The notes under the pieces were generated by a model that did not search any database, was not told where the DNA came from, and saw only the letters and a list, made by a program, of their open reading frames with translations. Positions 1 through 12,281 of a DNA stretch of 64,000 bases are shown here, one piece after another. Origin of the DNA: Melaminivora jejuensis (GTDB lineage: Bacteria; Pseudomonadota; Gammaproteobacteria; Burkholderiales; Burkholderiaceae_C); NCBI RefSeq assembly GCF_017811175.1, contig NZ_JACWIJ010000002.1, forward strand, positions 3,422,501 through 3,486,500, in the 5' to 3' direction. Position 1 is the stretch's first letter; every line of letters starts with the position of its first letter. The translations under genes were made by a program, and so were the position numbers.

Positions 1-2165
<2,165 letters not shown>

Positions 2166-2340
2166 TATAACTTTGATGAGCACAGCACATCAACACAAGC
2201 AAAGACCACAACACACACAAGTTGTGCCAACGCAATCAAGCCAGACAAACGCTGACGTCTCCCTCAACAGAGACAAACCGACTTTCTGTGAATCTCGCGT
2301 GCCCACTGACCTCCACATCAGCCGCACGCTACCCTTTAAA

Positions 2341-2455
2341 GCCTGACGACCATAGCAAGTCGGAACCACCCCTTCCCATCCCGAACAGGACCGTGAAACG
2401 ACTTCGCGCCAATGATAGTGCGGATACCCGTGTGAAAGTAGGTCATCGTCAGGCT
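2341..2455 (+). rRNA. rrf: 5S ribosomal RNA
   Basis: A 5S-sized segment about 175 bases after the 23S gene. The two ends, 'gcctgacgac' and 'gtcgtcaggc'-like 'atcgtcaggc', pair as helix I. The internal block 'ccccttcccatcccgaac' is the conserved loop B/helix III region of 5S rRNA. It completes the rRNA operon in the usual 23S-5S order. Confidence 0.95.
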
Positions 2456-2478
2456 AACCCACAACTCACCAACACAAC

Positions 2479-2508
2479 ACGCCCTTCAGTCTCGCGATTG
2501 AAGGGCGT
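2479..2508 (+). terminator. rRNA operon terminator hairpin
   Basis: Perfect 10-bp inverted repeat acgcccttca / tgaagggcgt with a 10-base loop, 24 bases after the 5S gene. The T tract that follows is weak, so termination may need help, but position and stem strength suit an rrn terminator. Confidence 0.7.
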
Positions 2509-2584
2509 TGGTGCGTTTGGTGTATGGGTTGGGCAAAGCAGAAACTTCTAAAGCCCAGATGAATCGCAAGATCATGGTATGTTA

Positions 2585-2600
2585 TTGATGTGGACGTCAA
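2585..2600. promoter_or_regulatory. Operator-like palindrome upstream of the MerR regulator
   Basis: The sequence ttgatgtggacgtcaa is an imperfect palindrome with the ttga(c/t)gt...acgtcaa pattern. It resembles the stronger palindrome at 3056-3076 in front of the isovaleryl-CoA dehydrogenase gene. Placed 48 bases before the regulator start, it could be the autoregulatory LiuR site. This is inference from shared half-sites. Confidence 0.5.
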
Positions 2601-2648
2601 TGCGAACCAAGAAATTCTGGGTTGATCTGCGCTTGCGCGTCATTTGCC

Positions 2649-3059
2649 ATGGCTACCTACACCATCAGCGACCTTGCCCGTGAGTTCGATCTCACCACAC
2701 GGGCCATGCGCTTCTATGAAGACATGGGGCTGCTGCAGCCCGAGCGTGCCGGCCCAGGCGGGCGCAATAGAATCTACAGCGGCCGGGATCGGACGCGCCT
2801 GCGGCTGACCTTGAGGGCCAAGCGCCTGGGTCTGTCGCTGTCCGAAGCCAAGGAAATCATCGATCTGTACGACAGCCCGCGCGACACGGGCGTGCAGTTG
2901 CGCCGTTTTCTTCAGGTGCTGGAGACCCATCGCAAGCAACTCGAAGAGCAGATGGCCGATTTGCGTGCCAACCTTGAAGAAGTCCGCGAGCACGAGCGAG
3001 AAGCGCAGGAACTGCTGCGAAAAATCGAACCCACAGCGGGCAAAGTCATGGATAATTGA
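2649..3059 (+). CDS. liuR: MerR-family regulator, LiuR-like (branched-chain/acyl-CoA catabolism)
   Basis: A 136-residue MerR protein. The N-terminal winged helix-turn-helix carries '[26 protein letters not shown]', written here in two parts: [10 protein letters not shown] and [14 protein letters not shown]. The C-terminal half (about residues 75-130) is a long dimerisation coiled coil. There is no cysteine-rich metal-binding tail, which argues against a metal sensor. The start is ATG 2649, giving the standard MerR N-terminus; an upstream ATG at 2622 would add nine atypical residues. It sits directly before isovaleryl-CoA dehydrogenase, as LiuR regulators do in proteobacterial leucine/isovalerate gene sets. 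A palindromic site lies before each of the two genes, so it probably controls itself and the dehydrogenase. Assignment to LiuR rests on context and family features. Confidence 0.8.
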   Translation: MATYTISDLAREFDLTTRAMRFYEDMGLLQPERAGPGGRNRIYSGRDRTRLRLTLRAKRLGLSLSEAKEIIDLYDSPRDTGVQLRRFLQVLETHRKQLEEQMADLRANLEEVREHEREAQELLRKIEPTAGKVMDN

Positions 3060-3076
3060 CGTTTACGTAAACGTAA
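3056..3076. promoter_or_regulatory. Palindromic operator before isovaleryl-CoA dehydrogenase (LiuR-type)
   Basis: The 16-base core acgtttacgtaaacgt (3059-3074) is a perfect palindrome. It overlaps the stop codon of the MerR gene and lies about 35 bases before the dehydrogenase start. MerR proteins bind such dyads between promoter elements. Half-sites match the weaker palindrome at 2585-2600. Confidence 0.65.
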
Positions 3077-3111
3077 GATACACCGCCCCATCACTCCATA
3101 GGAGACGCTTC

Positions 3112-4299
3112 ATGAGCGCCAGTCAGTTGCCAGGCCTGAACTTCCAACTCGGTGAAGACATCGATGCGCTGCGCGATGCAGTGCGTGAGTTTGCGCAGTC
3201 CGAGATCGCCCCGCGCGCTGGCGAGATCGACCGCAGCGATCAGTTCCCCATGGATTTGTGGAAGAAATTCGGCGATCTGGGCGTGCTGGGCATCACCGTG
3301 CCCGAGCAATATGGCGGTGCCGACATGGGCTACCTCGCCCACATGGTGGCGATGGAGGAGATCTCCCGTGCCAGCGCTTCCGTGGGCCTGTCCTATGGGG
3401 CGCATAGCAATCTGTGCGTCAATCAGATCAACCGCAACGGCAGCGAGGCTCAAAAGGCTAAATATCTACCCAAGCTGATCAGCGGCGAGCACGTGGGCGC
3501 CTTGGCCATGAGCGAACCCGGTGCCGGCTCCGACGTCATCAGCATGAAGCTCAAGGCCGAGGACAAGGACGGCTACTACCTGCTCAACGGCAACAAAATG
3601 TGGATCACCAACGGCCCAGATGCCGATACCCTGGTGGTCTATGCCAAGACCGAGCCTGAGCTAGGTGCGCGTGGTGTCACGGCTTTTTTGATCGAAAAAG
3701 GCATGAAGGGCTTTTCCATCGCCCAGAAGCTCGACAAGCTGGGTATGCGCGGCAGCCATACAGGCGAGCTGGTGTTCGAGAACGTCGAAGTGCCGGCTGA
3801 GAACGTTCTCGGCCAGGTGGGCGGTGGGGCCAAAGTGCTGATGAGCGGCCTGGACTACGAGCGTGCCGTGCTCACTGGCGGCCCCCTGGGCATCATGCAG
3901 TCCGTGATGGACAACGTCATTCCCTACATCCACGACCGCAAGCAGTTCGGCCAGAGCATCGGCGAGTTCCAGCTCATCCAGGGTAAGGTGGCGGACATGT
4001 ATACCGTGCTGCAGGCTGCCCGCTCGTTCGCCTACACCGTGGCCAAGAACCTGGACATGCTGGGCACCGAACACGTGCGCCAGGTGCGCAAGGACTGCGC
4101 CAGCGTCATCCTGTGGACAGCCGAGAAAGCCACCTGGATGGCTGGCGAGGGTGTGCAGATCTTCGGCGGCAACGGCTACATCAACGAATATCCGCTGGGC
4201 CGTCTGTGGCGCGACGCCAAGCTGTACGAAATCGGCGCTGGCACCAGCGAAATTCGCCGCATGTTGATCGGCCGGGAGCTGTTCGCCGAAACCTGCTGA
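3112..4299 (+). CDS. ivd: Isovaleryl-CoA dehydrogenase
   Basis: A 395-residue FAD-dependent acyl-CoA dehydrogenase oxidising isovaleryl-CoA to 3-methylcrotonyl-CoA in leucine breakdown, with electrons passing to ETF. The three-domain family layout is complete: N-terminal helices, central beta domain with '[10 protein letters not shown]' and '[18 protein letters not shown]', and a C-terminal helical domain ending in '[19 protein letters not shown]'. The segment '[18 protein letters not shown]' near residue 250 holds the glutamate that acts as catalytic base at the isovaleryl-specific position. Start ATG 3112 follows the RBS 'ggag' at 3101. It is preceded by the LiuR-like regulator and its operator. 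The usual partners (methylcrotonyl-CoA carboxylase, enoyl-CoA hydratase) are not in this window. Confidence 0.93.
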   Translation: MSASQLPGLNFQLGEDIDALRDAVREFAQSEIAPRAGEIDRSDQFPMDLWKKFGDLGVLGITVPEQYGGADMGYLAHMVAMEEISRASASVGLSYGAHSNLCVNQINRNGSEAQKAKYLPKLISGEHVGALAMSEPGAGSDVISMKLKAEDKDGYYLLNGNKMWITNGPDADTLVVYAKTEPELGARGVTAFLIEKGMKGFSIAQKLDKLGMRGSHTGELVFENVEVPAENVLGQVGGGAKVLMSGLDYERAVLTGGPLGIMQSVMDNVIPYIHDRKQFGQSIGEFQLIQGKVADMYTVLQAARSFAYTVAKNLDMLGTEHVRQVRKDCASVILWTAEKATWMAGEGVQIFGGNGYINEYPLGRLWRDAKLYEIGAGTSEIRRMLIGRELFAETC

Positions 4300-4353
4300 G
4301 TGCCACCAACCCATCTTTCCAATAAATACCATTCCAGCGCCCAAGGAGCACCG

Positions 4354-5016
4354 ATGACCACCGCTACCATCGAAGAGCTGTTCGTACACAACCGGGAGTG
4401 GGCGCAGCAGATGGAGCGCGAGCGCCCCGGCTTCTTCACCACCCTGATGGCGCAGCAAAAGCCGCGCTACATGTGGATCGGCTGCTCCGACAGCCGCGTG
4501 CCGGCCAACCAGATCACGGGCTTGGAGCCGGGCGAGGTGTTCGTGCATCGCAACGTGGCCAACGTCGTCGTGCCCAGCGACCTGAATGCGCTGTCCACCA
4601 TCCAGTACGCCGTGGATCAACTCCAGGTGCAGCACCTGATGGTGGTGGGTCACTATGGCTGCGGCGGCGTGCGTGCGGCCATGGAAGACATGCGCGTGGG
4701 CTTGGCGGACAACTGGATCCGCCACGTCAAGGATGTGCGCGACAAGTACGCCGACCTGCTCGCCGACCTTTCGCCCCAGTGGCGCCTGGATGCCTTGTGC
4801 GAACTCAACGTCATTGAGCAGGTGGCCAACGTGGCGCACAGCACGGTGGTGCAGGACGCCTGGGCGCGTGGACAGCAGCTGACGCTGCATGGTTGGTGCT
4901 ACAGCCTGCGCAACGGCCTGATTACCAACGTCGAAGTCACGGTGCCCGGCGCTGGCGGCCTGGACGCCGTGCAGCAGCGCGCCGTCGAGCGCGTCGCCCA
5001 GCGCGAGCGCCACTGA
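4354..5016 (+). CDS. can: Beta-class carbonic anhydrase
   Basis: A 220-residue cytoplasmic zinc enzyme interconverting CO2 and bicarbonate. The zinc-site motif CSDSR is at about residues 44-48 and 'HYGCGG' at about 100-105, supplying the Cys, His and Cys ligands and the Asp-Arg dyad of beta carbonic anhydrases. Length is normal for the family. The RBS 'aaggag' precedes ATG 4354. It stands between ivd and aceK; bicarbonate supply for biotin carboxylases of leucine catabolism is a plausible reason for that position, but this is inference. Confidence 0.93.
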   Translation: MTTATIEELFVHNREWAQQMERERPGFFTTLMAQQKPRYMWIGCSDSRVPANQITGLEPGEVFVHRNVANVVVPSDLNALSTIQYAVDQLQVQHLMVVGHYGCGGVRAAMEDMRVGLADNWIRHVKDVRDKYADLLADLSPQWRLDALCELNVIEQVANVAHSTVVQDAWARGQQLTLHGWCYSLRNGLITNVEVTVPGAGGLDAVQQRAVERVAQRERH

Positions 5017-5077
5017 CGCCATCTGCTGCCGTCGCTCTGGCGCGGCGCGCGGCACAGCGCGGCAGGCTCGCTCATCC

Positions 5078-6934
5078 ATGTTTCCCGAACGTCTCGACGC
5101 TCCCCAGGCCTGGGCCATCGCCCGGGCCATGATGGATGGCTTCAACCGCCACTATCGCCTGTTCCAGGCGGAATCTGCCCGGGCCAAGCACCGCTTCGAG
5201 ACGGCAGACTGGCATGGGCAGCAGCGCGCCCAGCGCGAGCGCATCGAGTTCTACGACCTGCGCGTCAAGGAGTGCGTGCGCCGGCTGGACAAGGAGTTCG
5301 GCGCCGGCGCCCTGCCCATGGCCGTGTGGCACGAGGTCAAGCTGCACTACATCGGCCTGATGGTCAACCACCTGCAGCCCGAGCTGGCCGAGACCTTCTT
5401 CAACTCGGTCACAACCAAGATCCTGCACCGCACGCACTTCCAGAACGACTTCATCTTCGTGCGCCCGGCCGTCAGCACCGAGTACATCGAAAGCGACGAC
5501 CCCGCTGCCCGGCCCATCTACCGCGCCTACTACCCCCGCGCCAGCCAGCTGCAGGAGGCGGTGCAGACCATCGTCGAGGAGTGTGGCCTGCAGCGCCCCT
5601 TCGAGGATCTGGCGCGCGATGTGCAGCAGGTAGTCCAGGCCGTGCATCAGCGCCTGGGCGATATCAGACTGCACACCAACTTCCAGATCCAGGTGCTCAG
5701 CAGCCTGTTCTACCGCAACAAGGGCGCCTATCTGGTCGGCAAGATCGTCAACGGCTACCACGAGCTGCCGCTGGCGCTGCCCATCCTGCATGGTGAGCAT
5801 GGTGGCCTGATCATCGATGCCGTGCTGTTCGGCGAAAACGATCTGTACATGCTGTTCTCGTTTGCGCGGGCCTACTTCATGGTTGACATGGACGTGCCCA
5901 GCGCCTATGTGCAGTTCCTGCGCAGCCTGATGCCGAGAAAGCCGCGCGGCGAGCTGTACACCGCGCTGGGCCTGGCCAAGCAGGGTAAGACGCTGTTCTA
6001 CCGGGACTTCCTGCACCACCTGAAATACTCCAGCGACAGCTTTCGCATCGCGCCGGGCATTCGCGGCATGGTCATGCTGGTGTTCGACCTGCCGAGCTTT
6101 CCCTATGTCTTCAAGCTGATCAAGGATCGCTTCCCGGCGCCCAAGGACACCACGCGCGAGCAGGTCAAGGCCAAATACCTGCTGGTCAAGCAGCACGACC
6201 GTGTGGGCCGCATGGCCGATACCCTGGAGTACAGCCTGGTGGCCTTTCCGCGCGAGCGCTTTTCCGACGAGCTGATCGAGGAAATCCAGCGCCACGCCCC
6301 CAGCCAGATCGAGATCAGCGACCGCGACGGCGATGGCCGCCAGGAGGTCATCATCCGCCACCTGTACATCGAGCGGCGCATGATTCCGCTCAACATCCAC
6401 CTGCAGGAGTGCTTCGAGGCTGGCCTGGACAGGCCGCAGGTGCGCCAGGCGCTGGAATATGCCGTGATCGAGTACGGCAACGCCATCAAGGATCTGGTGG
6501 CGGCCAACATTTTTCCTGGCGACATGCTGTGGAAGAATTTCGGCATCACGAGGAACGGCAAGGTGGTGTTCTACGACTACGACGAGATCGAATACCTGAC
6601 GGACTGCCATTTCCGCCGCGTGCCACCCCCGCGCAACGAGGACGACGAGCTGTCGGGCGAAGTCTGGTGGCCGGTTGGCCCGCGTGATGTGTTCCCCGAA
6701 ACCTTCGAGCCCTTCTTGCTGGGCAACCCGGCGGTGCGCGAGATTTTCCTGCGCCATCATGCCGACCTGCTGGATGTCACCTTCTGGCAGACGCACAAGG
6801 AGCGCATCCAGGCCGGGCATGTCTATGACGTGTTTCCCTATGACGTGCAGCGGCGCTTCGGGACTGCAACCGCCGCTCCTTGCGCCAGCGCTTTTCCTTT
6901 TTCTGTTCCAACCCTTTCAGGAGCCATGCCATGA
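5078..6934 (+). CDS. aceK: Isocitrate dehydrogenase kinase/phosphatase AceK
   Basis: A 618-residue bifunctional enzyme that phosphorylates and dephosphorylates isocitrate dehydrogenase, setting the split between the TCA cycle and the glyoxylate bypass. The length matches AceK. The N-terminal regulatory domain holds '[13 protein letters not shown]', and the kinase-like domain starts near residue 310 with the ATP-binding '[17 protein letters not shown]' loop. Downstream kinase-fold elements include '[15 protein letters not shown]' and '[15 protein letters not shown]', where the acidic residues correspond to catalytic positions. Its stop overlaps the start of the thiolase gene by four bases, suggesting translational coupling. 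No aceA or aceB is adjacent. Confidence 0.95.
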   Translation: MFPERLDAPQAWAIARAMMDGFNRHYRLFQAESARAKHRFETADWHGQQRAQRERIEFYDLRVKECVRRLDKEFGAGALPMAVWHEVKLHYIGLMVNHLQPELAETFFNSVTTKILHRTHFQNDFIFVRPAVSTEYIESDDPAARPIYRAYYPRASQLQEAVQTIVEECGLQRPFEDLARDVQQVVQAVHQRLGDIRLHTNFQIQVLSSLFYRNKGAYLVGKIVNGYHELPLALPILHGEHGGLIIDAVLFGENDLYMLFSFARAYFMVDMDVPSAYVQFLRSLMPRKPRGELYTALGLAKQGKTLFYRDFLHHLKYSSDSFRIAPGIRGMVMLVFDLPSFPYVFKLIKDRFPAPKDTTREQVKAKYLLVKQHDRVGRMADTLEYSLVAFPRERFSDELIEEIQRHAPSQIEISDRDGDGRQEVIIRHLYIERRMIPLNIHLQECFEAGLDRPQVRQALEYAVIEYGNAIKDLVAANIFPGDMLWKNFGITRNGKVVFYDYDEIEYLTDCHFRRVPPPRNEDDELSGEVWWPVGPRDVFPETFEPFLLGNPAVREIFLRHHADLLDVTFWQTHKERIQAGHVYDVFPYDVQRRFGTATAAPCASAFPFSVPTLSGAMP

Positions 6935-8126
6935 TTTCCCTCCAGAGCCAAGACCCCATCGTCATCGTCGGTGCTGCACGCACGCCCATGGGCGCCTTCC
7001 AGGGCGATTTTGCCGAGCTGCAGGCCTGGCAGCTGGGCGGCGCTGCCATCCGCGCTGCTGTCGAGCGCGCCGGCATCGCCCCCGAGAAGGTCGATGAAGT
7101 GTTGTTCGGCAACTGCCTGATGGCCGGACAGGGCCAGGCCCCGGCGCGGCAGGCCGGCCATGCTGCCGGCCTGCCACGCAGCACCGGCGCCGTCACCCTG
7201 TCCAAGATGTGCGGCGCCGGCATGGAGGCCACCATCCTGGCGCACGACCAGTTGGTGGCTGGCAGCCGCGACGTCATGGTGGCCGGTGGCATGGAGAGCA
7301 TGACCAACGCCCCTACCTGCTGAAAAAGGGCCGCGGCGGCTACCGCATGGGCCACGACAAGGTCTATGACCACATGATGCTCGACGGCCTGGAGGACGCC
7401 TACGAGCCGGGCCGCTCCATGGGCACCTTCGGCGAGGACTGCGCCGCCAAGTACCAGTTCACCCGGGAAGATCAGGATAAATTCGCGATTTCCAGCGTCC
7501 AGCGTGCGCAGGCAGCTATCAATTCGGGAGCGTTCAAGGCCGAGATCGCCCCGGTCACCGTCAAGACGCGCAAGGGCGAGGTGACGGTGAGCGAGGACGA
7601 AAGCCCGGGCAAGGCGCGCCTGGACAAGATCGCCGGCCTCAAGCCCGCTTTCAAGAAGGACGGCACCATCACGGCTGCGTCCAGCTCCAGCATCAACGAC
7701 GGCGCTGCCGCCCTGGTGCTGATGCGCGAATCCACCGCGCGCGAACTGGGTGCCAAGCCGCTGGCGCGCATCGTTGCCCACGCCACGCACGCGCAGGAAC
7801 CCGAGTGGTTCACCACTGCCCCCGTCGGTGCCACCGAAAAGGCCTTGAAGAAGGCTGGCTGGAAGGTGGAGGACGTCGATCTGTGGGAGATCAACGAGGC
7901 CTTCGCCGTCGTGCCCATGGCGCTGATGGCCGACCTGAGCGTGCCGCACGACAAGGTCAACGTCCACGGCGGTGCCTGCGCCCTGGGCCATCCCATCGGC
8001 GCCAGCGGTGCGCGCATCCTGGTCACGCTGCTGCACGCACTGCAGCACAGCGGCAAGAAAAAGGGTCTGGCCACACTGTGCATCGGCGGCGGCGAGGCCA
8101 CGGCCATGGCGATCGAATTGGTCTGA
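6931..8126 (+). pseudogene. Acetyl-CoA acetyltransferase (thiolase), interrupted by a one-base frameshift
   Basis: A thiolase II that would condense two acetyl-CoA to acetoacetyl-CoA, or cleave the reverse. Codons from 6931 give 'IVIVGAARTPMGAFQGDF' and the active-site cysteine in 'TLSKMCGAGMEA', then stop at 7321-7323. The remainder continues without loss in another frame from about 7314: 'PYLLKKGRGGYRMGHDK', 'WEINEAFAVVPMAL', the catalytic His in 'NVHGGACALGHPIGASGAR' and the second Cys in 'LCIGGGEATAMAIEL'. The break falls in the C4 run at 7310-7313, where one more C would restore a complete protein of about 398 residues. It may be a sequencing error. ATG 6931 overlaps the aceK stop. Confidence 0.88.
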
Positions 8127-8156
8127 GCGGCGCCCGACCGCCCCTGAACCTGAGCA

Positions 8157-10535
8157 ATGAAGCCAGCACGCAGCCAGGGCATGGCGCGTCTGCTGTGGCG
8201 TTTTGCTGCGCTGCTGGCCGGCATTTGCTGCCTGACCCTGGTGGGAGGCACCTATCTGGTGCAGGCCACGCTGCGTACCGCCCAGGATGAGACCTTCCAG
8301 GCGCGCTTTGCCTTGCTGACCCAGCGCGCCGCCGAAGCTGCCGAGAATGCCCAGGCCTTGGGCATTGCCCTGTCCGCCGGCTCGCCGGTCGCTGCCCTGC
8401 TGGAGCGTGAGGCGGCGCTGGAGCCGGCGCTGTTGTCCTTCGACATCGTGGGTGCGCAGGGCCAGACGCTGCTGCAGACCCGGGGCCGGGCGGCTGACGG
8501 GCCGGCGCCGGCAGCGTCGGCCTGGACGCAGGCGCCCATTCGCAACGATCTGGGTCAAAGCGTGGCCCAGGTGCGATTGCACTACGACGAAGCGGTGCTG
8601 GACACTGCACGTATCCAGCTGCAGCGCAGCCTGTGGCAGGCCATGCTGCCAGCCTTGCTGTGGGTGATGGCTGGCATGGCTCTGGGATGCTCCTGGCTGG
8701 TGCGCGGCGTGCATCAGCCGGTGACGGCGCGGCGCGCCTCAGGCAACGAACGCACCCGGCTGGTCTGGCTGGCAGTGCTGCTGCTGGCTGGCGCGCTGCT
8801 CTGGATGGGCTGGCGTGCCGGTAGCGCCGCCCAGGCCGGCATCGGGCCAGACCAGATGGCCAAGGCGCAGGCCGTGGCGCGCTCCAGCGCCGCCCTGGTG
8901 GCGCGGGCGCTGCAGGTCGGTGTGCCTGCCGACGCGTTGGTCGGCATCCCGGAACACGTGGCTGCACTGCGCGAACGCAGCCCGGAGATCAAGGCCCTGG
9001 CCGTGGTGGCCGCCGACGGGCAATTGCTGGCCGGCAGTCCCGTGCCGCCTGGACGCTGGACAGTGGCCGCAGCCGTGAGCCTGGCGCCGGATGCGCCGGC
9101 GGTGGCGCAGGTGCTGCTCCAGCTCGACCCGCAGGTGCTGGCGCGGCGTCTGCGCGAGACGCTGCTGGACATGGCCTTCCTGGGCGTCATCTGCCTGCTG
9201 CTGTCGCTGGAATGGGTGGCGCTGGGCCTGGGCACGCGCGGCGCCCGCGCCCTGGATGTCCTGCAGGCTCGGCGCCAGGGCCGGCAGCGGGGCCGCGCCG
9301 CGTGGCGCCCCTCGGGCGCTGCTGCGGTGCGCCCGGCGCTGTTTCTTTTCATGCTCTCCGAGGAGCTGACGCGCCCCTTCATGCCGACCTGGGCGCGCAC
9401 CCTGGCGCCAGCGCACTGGGGCTGGCCTGCGGAATGGCTGGCCGGTTTGCCGTTGACGGTTTTCCTGCTGGTCGTGGCGCTGCTGCAATGGCCGCTGGCG
9501 GCTTGGTCGGAGCGCTTTGGCCGGCGCCGGGGATTGGTGCTGGGAGCGCTGCTGGGCGCCGCCGGCCTGCTCTGGGCAGCACTGGTGCCGCAGTTCCAGG
9601 CGTTGCTGGCAGCGCGGGTACTCAGCGCCGTGGGTTTCGCCGTGGTGTTCGTCTCGGCACAGGGCGCGGTCATCGATGCCTCCAGCAGCGCCGACCGGGC
9701 GCGCAGCCTGGGCCAGTTCGTGCGCGCCATTTTGGTGGCCGGCCTGTGCGGCCCGCCACTGGGCGGGATGGCGGCGCAGCGCTGGGGCGTGACGGGGGCG
9801 CTGGCACTGGCGGCTGCCGTGGCGCTGCTGGCGGCGCTGGTGGCACGAGTCCAGATGCCGCCCGGCAGATCGCAGGCAGGGGCCGCCCCGGCCAGCACCG
9901 GGCCGGCGCCGGGGCAGCGCCTGGCGCTGCGCGATCTGCTGCGCCAACCCGGCCTGGCCGCGCTGCTGCTGGGCTGCGCGCTGCCGGCCAAGCTGCTGCT
10001 GGCCGGGCTGTGCTTTTACCTGCTGCCCCTGCACCTGCAGGATCTGGGCTACGGCAGCGCCGTCACCGGGCGACTGCAGACGCTGTACCCGCTGATCATG
10101 GTGCTGCTGGTGCCGCTGGCGGCGCAGCAGGCCGACCGCTGGCAGCGCCGCTCGGCCTTCGTGCTGGCCGGTGGCCTGCTGGCCAGCGCCAGCGCCCTGC
10201 TGGCCTGGCCGGCGGGCAATACGCCGCTGGCCCTGGCGCTGGTGTTGCTGGGCCTGGGCGTGGGGCAGGCACTGTCGATCACGCCGCAGTCGGCCATGGT
10301 GGCTGACGCAGCGCGCCAGCTGCCGGCGCGCCAGGGCGCGGCAGTGCTGGGCCTGTTTCGCATGACCGAGCGCGGCGGCAGCGCCCTGGGGCCGCTGGCT
10401 GGCGCCTGGCTGCTGCCGCTGTGGGGCTTCGGGCCGGCAGTGGCAGCGCTGGGCCTGCTGGCGCTGGCCGGCAGCGCGGTCTATGGCATGAGCCTGCAGC
10501 GCAATCAAAGCGAGACATTTTGCAAAACCGTGTGA
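8157..10535 (+). CDS. MFS transporter fused to two periplasmic sensor-like segments
   Basis: A 792-residue membrane protein of unusual layout. Residues 1-190 form a TM segment, a periplasmic segment of about 125 residues and a second TM. Residues about 200-360 repeat this pattern (TM, about 115 periplasmic residues, TM). From about 390 to 785 there is a 12-TM major facilitator domain with the loop motif 'ERFGRRRGLVLG'. The second periplasmic segment (VGVPADALVGIP... followed by IKALAVVAADGQLL) resembles that of the protein at 14166-15053. It opens a tightly packed operon that includes a binding protein, alanine racemase and a SpoIIE phosphatase. The substrate is unknown. A sensor-gated permease is inference; two TM-flanked segments could also be ancestral partners fused to the carrier. 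Confidence 0.8.
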   Translation: MKPARSQGMARLLWRFAALLAGICCLTLVGGTYLVQATLRTAQDETFQARFALLTQRAAEAAENAQALGIALSAGSPVAALLEREAALEPALLSFDIVGAQGQTLLQTRGRAADGPAPAASAWTQAPIRNDLGQSVAQVRLHYDEAVLDTARIQLQRSLWQAMLPALLWVMAGMALGCSWLVRGVHQPVTARRASGNERTRLVWLAVLLLAGALLWMGWRAGSAAQAGIGPDQMAKAQAVARSSAALVARALQVGVPADALVGIPEHVAALRERSPEIKALAVVAADGQLLAGSPVPPGRWTVAAAVSLAPDAPAVAQVLLQLDPQVLARRLRETLLDMAFLGVICLLLSLEWVALGLGTRGARALDVLQARRQGRQRGRAAWRPSGAAAVRPALFLFMLSEELTRPFMPTWARTLAPAHWGWPAEWLAGLPLTVFLLVVALLQWPLAAWSERFGRRRGLVLGALLGAAGLLWAALVPQFQALLAARVLSAVGFAVVFVSAQGAVIDASSSADRARSLGQFVRAILVAGLCGPPLGGMAAQRWGVTGALALAAAVALLAALVARVQMPPGRSQAGAAPASTGPAPGQRLALRDLLRQPGLAALLLGCALPAKLLLAGLCFYLLPLHLQDLGYGSAVTGRLQTLYPLIMVLLVPLAAQQADRWQRRSAFVLAGGLLASASALLAWPAGNTPLALALVLLGLGVGQALSITPQSAMVADAARQLPARQGAAVLGLFRMTERGGSALGPLAGAWLLPLWGFGPAVAALGLLALAGSAVYGMSLQRNQSETFCKTV

Positions 10536-10561
10536 GAAACTGCCTCGCTTCCTGTTCCCAT

Positions 10562-11611
10562 ATGTCACGCCGAACGTTTCTCCGCCATTGCCTGCACGGC
10601 AGCACCTCCCTGCTGGCGGCGCTGCCCGTCGCTGCCGCGCTGCCGCAGGAGCCGCAGCGCGAATTCCACATCCTGATGATCACCTTCCGTGGTGAGACCG
10701 ATGTGGACAAGGGCTTTCGCGCCTACCTGGCGGACGCCGGCCTGCGCGTGCGCTACACCGTGCGCGACCTGCAGCAGGACGTGGCGCACATGCCCGCCAT
10801 CATCCAGGAGGCGCGCAGCCTGGCCCCCGACCTGATCTACGTCTGGGGCACGCCGGCCACGCTGGCACTGGTCGGCCCCTTCGACGCCCGGGACGAGGGC
10901 CGGCACTATCTGCACGATATCCCGGTGGTCTTTGCCCTGGTGGCGGCGCCGGTGCAGTCGCGCATCGTGGAGCGGCTGGATGCGCCCGGGCGCAACGTCA
11001 CCGGCGCCGTGCATGTGGTGCCGCCCGACGTTCAGTTGCGCGTCATGCACAACTACCGGCCCTATGCGAAGCTGGGCGTGCTCTACAACCGCAGCGAAGC
11101 CAACTCCCAGGCCATCGTGGCGCAGACGCGCACCTGGTGCGCTGCCCACCAGACGCAGCTGATCGAGCGCAACTTCCGCACCAACGCCGCCGGCCAGCCG
11201 CTGGCCGATGGTGTGGAAGACCTGGTGGCCGAGCTGCACGCCGCCGGCGCCCAGTGGCTGTACCTGCTGCCCGATACCTTTCTGGGCACGCTCTACGGGC
11301 GCATCACGCCGGCGGCACTGGAGCTGCAGTTGCCCTCGTTCGGCGCGGCGGAGCTGGCCGTGCGCTCGGGCGGCGCGCTGCTGGGGCTGGTCAGCCGCTA
11401 CTGGTCGGTGGGCCAGCTGGCAGCGGCCAAGGCGCTGGACATCCTGGTGGCCGGCAAGTCGCCGGGCAGCGTGCCGGTGGAGACACTCAAGCGCTTTTCG
11501 CTGCTGGTCAACATGCAGGTGGCGCGGCAGTTGCGCCTGTATCCACCCATCGACATGCTCAACTACGCCGAGGTCATCGCCGTGGGCGGGCCGCTGGCCT
11601 TCGCCTCATGA
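10562..11611 (+). CDS. Tat-exported ABC-type substrate-binding protein (TrpX/ABC_sub_bind family)
   Basis: A 349-residue periplasmic binding protein. The N-terminus has a twin-arginine motif 'SRRTFLR' followed by a hydrophobic stretch and an Ala-rich cleavage region near residue 27, so Tat export is likely. The mature part shows the two-lobe fold of the ABC_sub_bind/TrpX family: 'APDLIYVWGTPATLAL', 'VFALVAAPV', 'NVTGAVHVVPPDVQLRVM' and 'KLGVLYNRSEANS'. No ABC permease or ATPase lies nearby, so it probably feeds the sensors or the MFS protein of this operon rather than an ABC importer. The ligand cannot be read from the sequence. It overlaps the next gene by four bases. Confidence 0.85.
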   Translation: MSRRTFLRHCLHGSTSLLAALPVAAALPQEPQREFHILMITFRGETDVDKGFRAYLADAGLRVRYTVRDLQQDVAHMPAIIQEARSLAPDLIYVWGTPATLALVGPFDARDEGRHYLHDIPVVFALVAAPVQSRIVERLDAPGRNVTGAVHVVPPDVQLRVMHNYRPYAKLGVLYNRSEANSQAIVAQTRTWCAAHQTQLIERNFRTNAAGQPLADGVEDLVAELHAAGAQWLYLLPDTFLGTLYGRITPAALELQLPSFGAAELAVRSGGALLGLVSRYWSVGQLAAAKALDILVAGKSPGSVPVETLKRFSLLVNMQVARQLRLYPPIDMLNYAEVIAVGGPLAFAS

Positions 11612-12279
11612 GCAGTCCCACCAGCCCCGACATCGACGCACTGCACTGGCGGCGGCTGCAGCCGCACGACCTGGACGCCATGCACGCCCTGCACCTGCAC
11701 AGCATCGAGGGCATGGCGGTGCAGACGGTCAAGCCCGAGACGCGCGACTTCCTGGCCAGCCTGCTGGGCGGGCGGGGCCGGGTGCTGGGCGGCTGGACTG
11801 GCGCTGCCCTGGTGGCCTATGGCGTGCTGCAGCACGACCTGCTGGCGGACGACGCGCCGCGCGCCCTGCTGGGCCTGCCTGAAGGCGCGCCGCTGTGCAA
11901 GCTGGCCGGTGCCGCCGTCCACCGTGCCTGGCGCGGCCACGGCCTGCAGCGCCTGCTGATCCAGCGGCGCCTGGAGCTGGCCGGTGCCAGCAGCGTGCTG
12001 GCCACCTCCGCCCCGGGCAACCCAGCCAGCTGGCGCAGCCTGCTGGCCTGCGGCCTGAGCGTGCGCGCCGTGCAATACCGCTATGGCGGCCATGCCCGCT
12101 ATCTGCTGGCGCGAGTGCCGGGCGAGCTTTTTCGCGCTGACGAAAGCCAGGCGCTGGAACTGGGGCCGCAGGCGCTGGAGCGCCAGCAGCACCTGCTGGC
12201 CCAGGGCTGGCGCGGCGTGGCGGCAGGCAGGCAGGACGGACATCTGCGTTTGCTGCCGGGCTGCGCAAAGGACAGCTAG
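11608..12279 (+). CDS. GNAT-family N-acetyltransferase
   Basis: A 223-residue acetyltransferase. The acetyl-CoA-binding stretch 'RAWRGHGLQRLLIQRRL' (about residues 107-123) has the R/Q-x-x-G-x-G/A pattern of GNAT motif A. The rest is Ala/Leu-rich and weakly conserved, so the substrate is unknown. The start ATG overlaps the stop of the binding-protein gene, and two bases separate it from the alanine racemase gene. The pairing with a racemase suggests an amino-acid or amino-sugar substrate, which is inference. Confidence 0.8.
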   Translation: MSSPTSPDIDALHWRRLQPHDLDAMHALHLHSIEGMAVQTVKPETRDFLASLLGGRGRVLGGWTGAALVAYGVLQHDLLADDAPRALLGLPEGAPLCKLAGAAVHRAWRGHGLQRLLIQRRLELAGASSVLATSAPGNPASWRSLLACGLSVRAVQYRYGGHARYLLARVPGELFRADESQALELGPQALERQQHLLAQGWRGVAAGRQDGHLRLLPGCAKDS

Positions 12280-12281
12280 CC

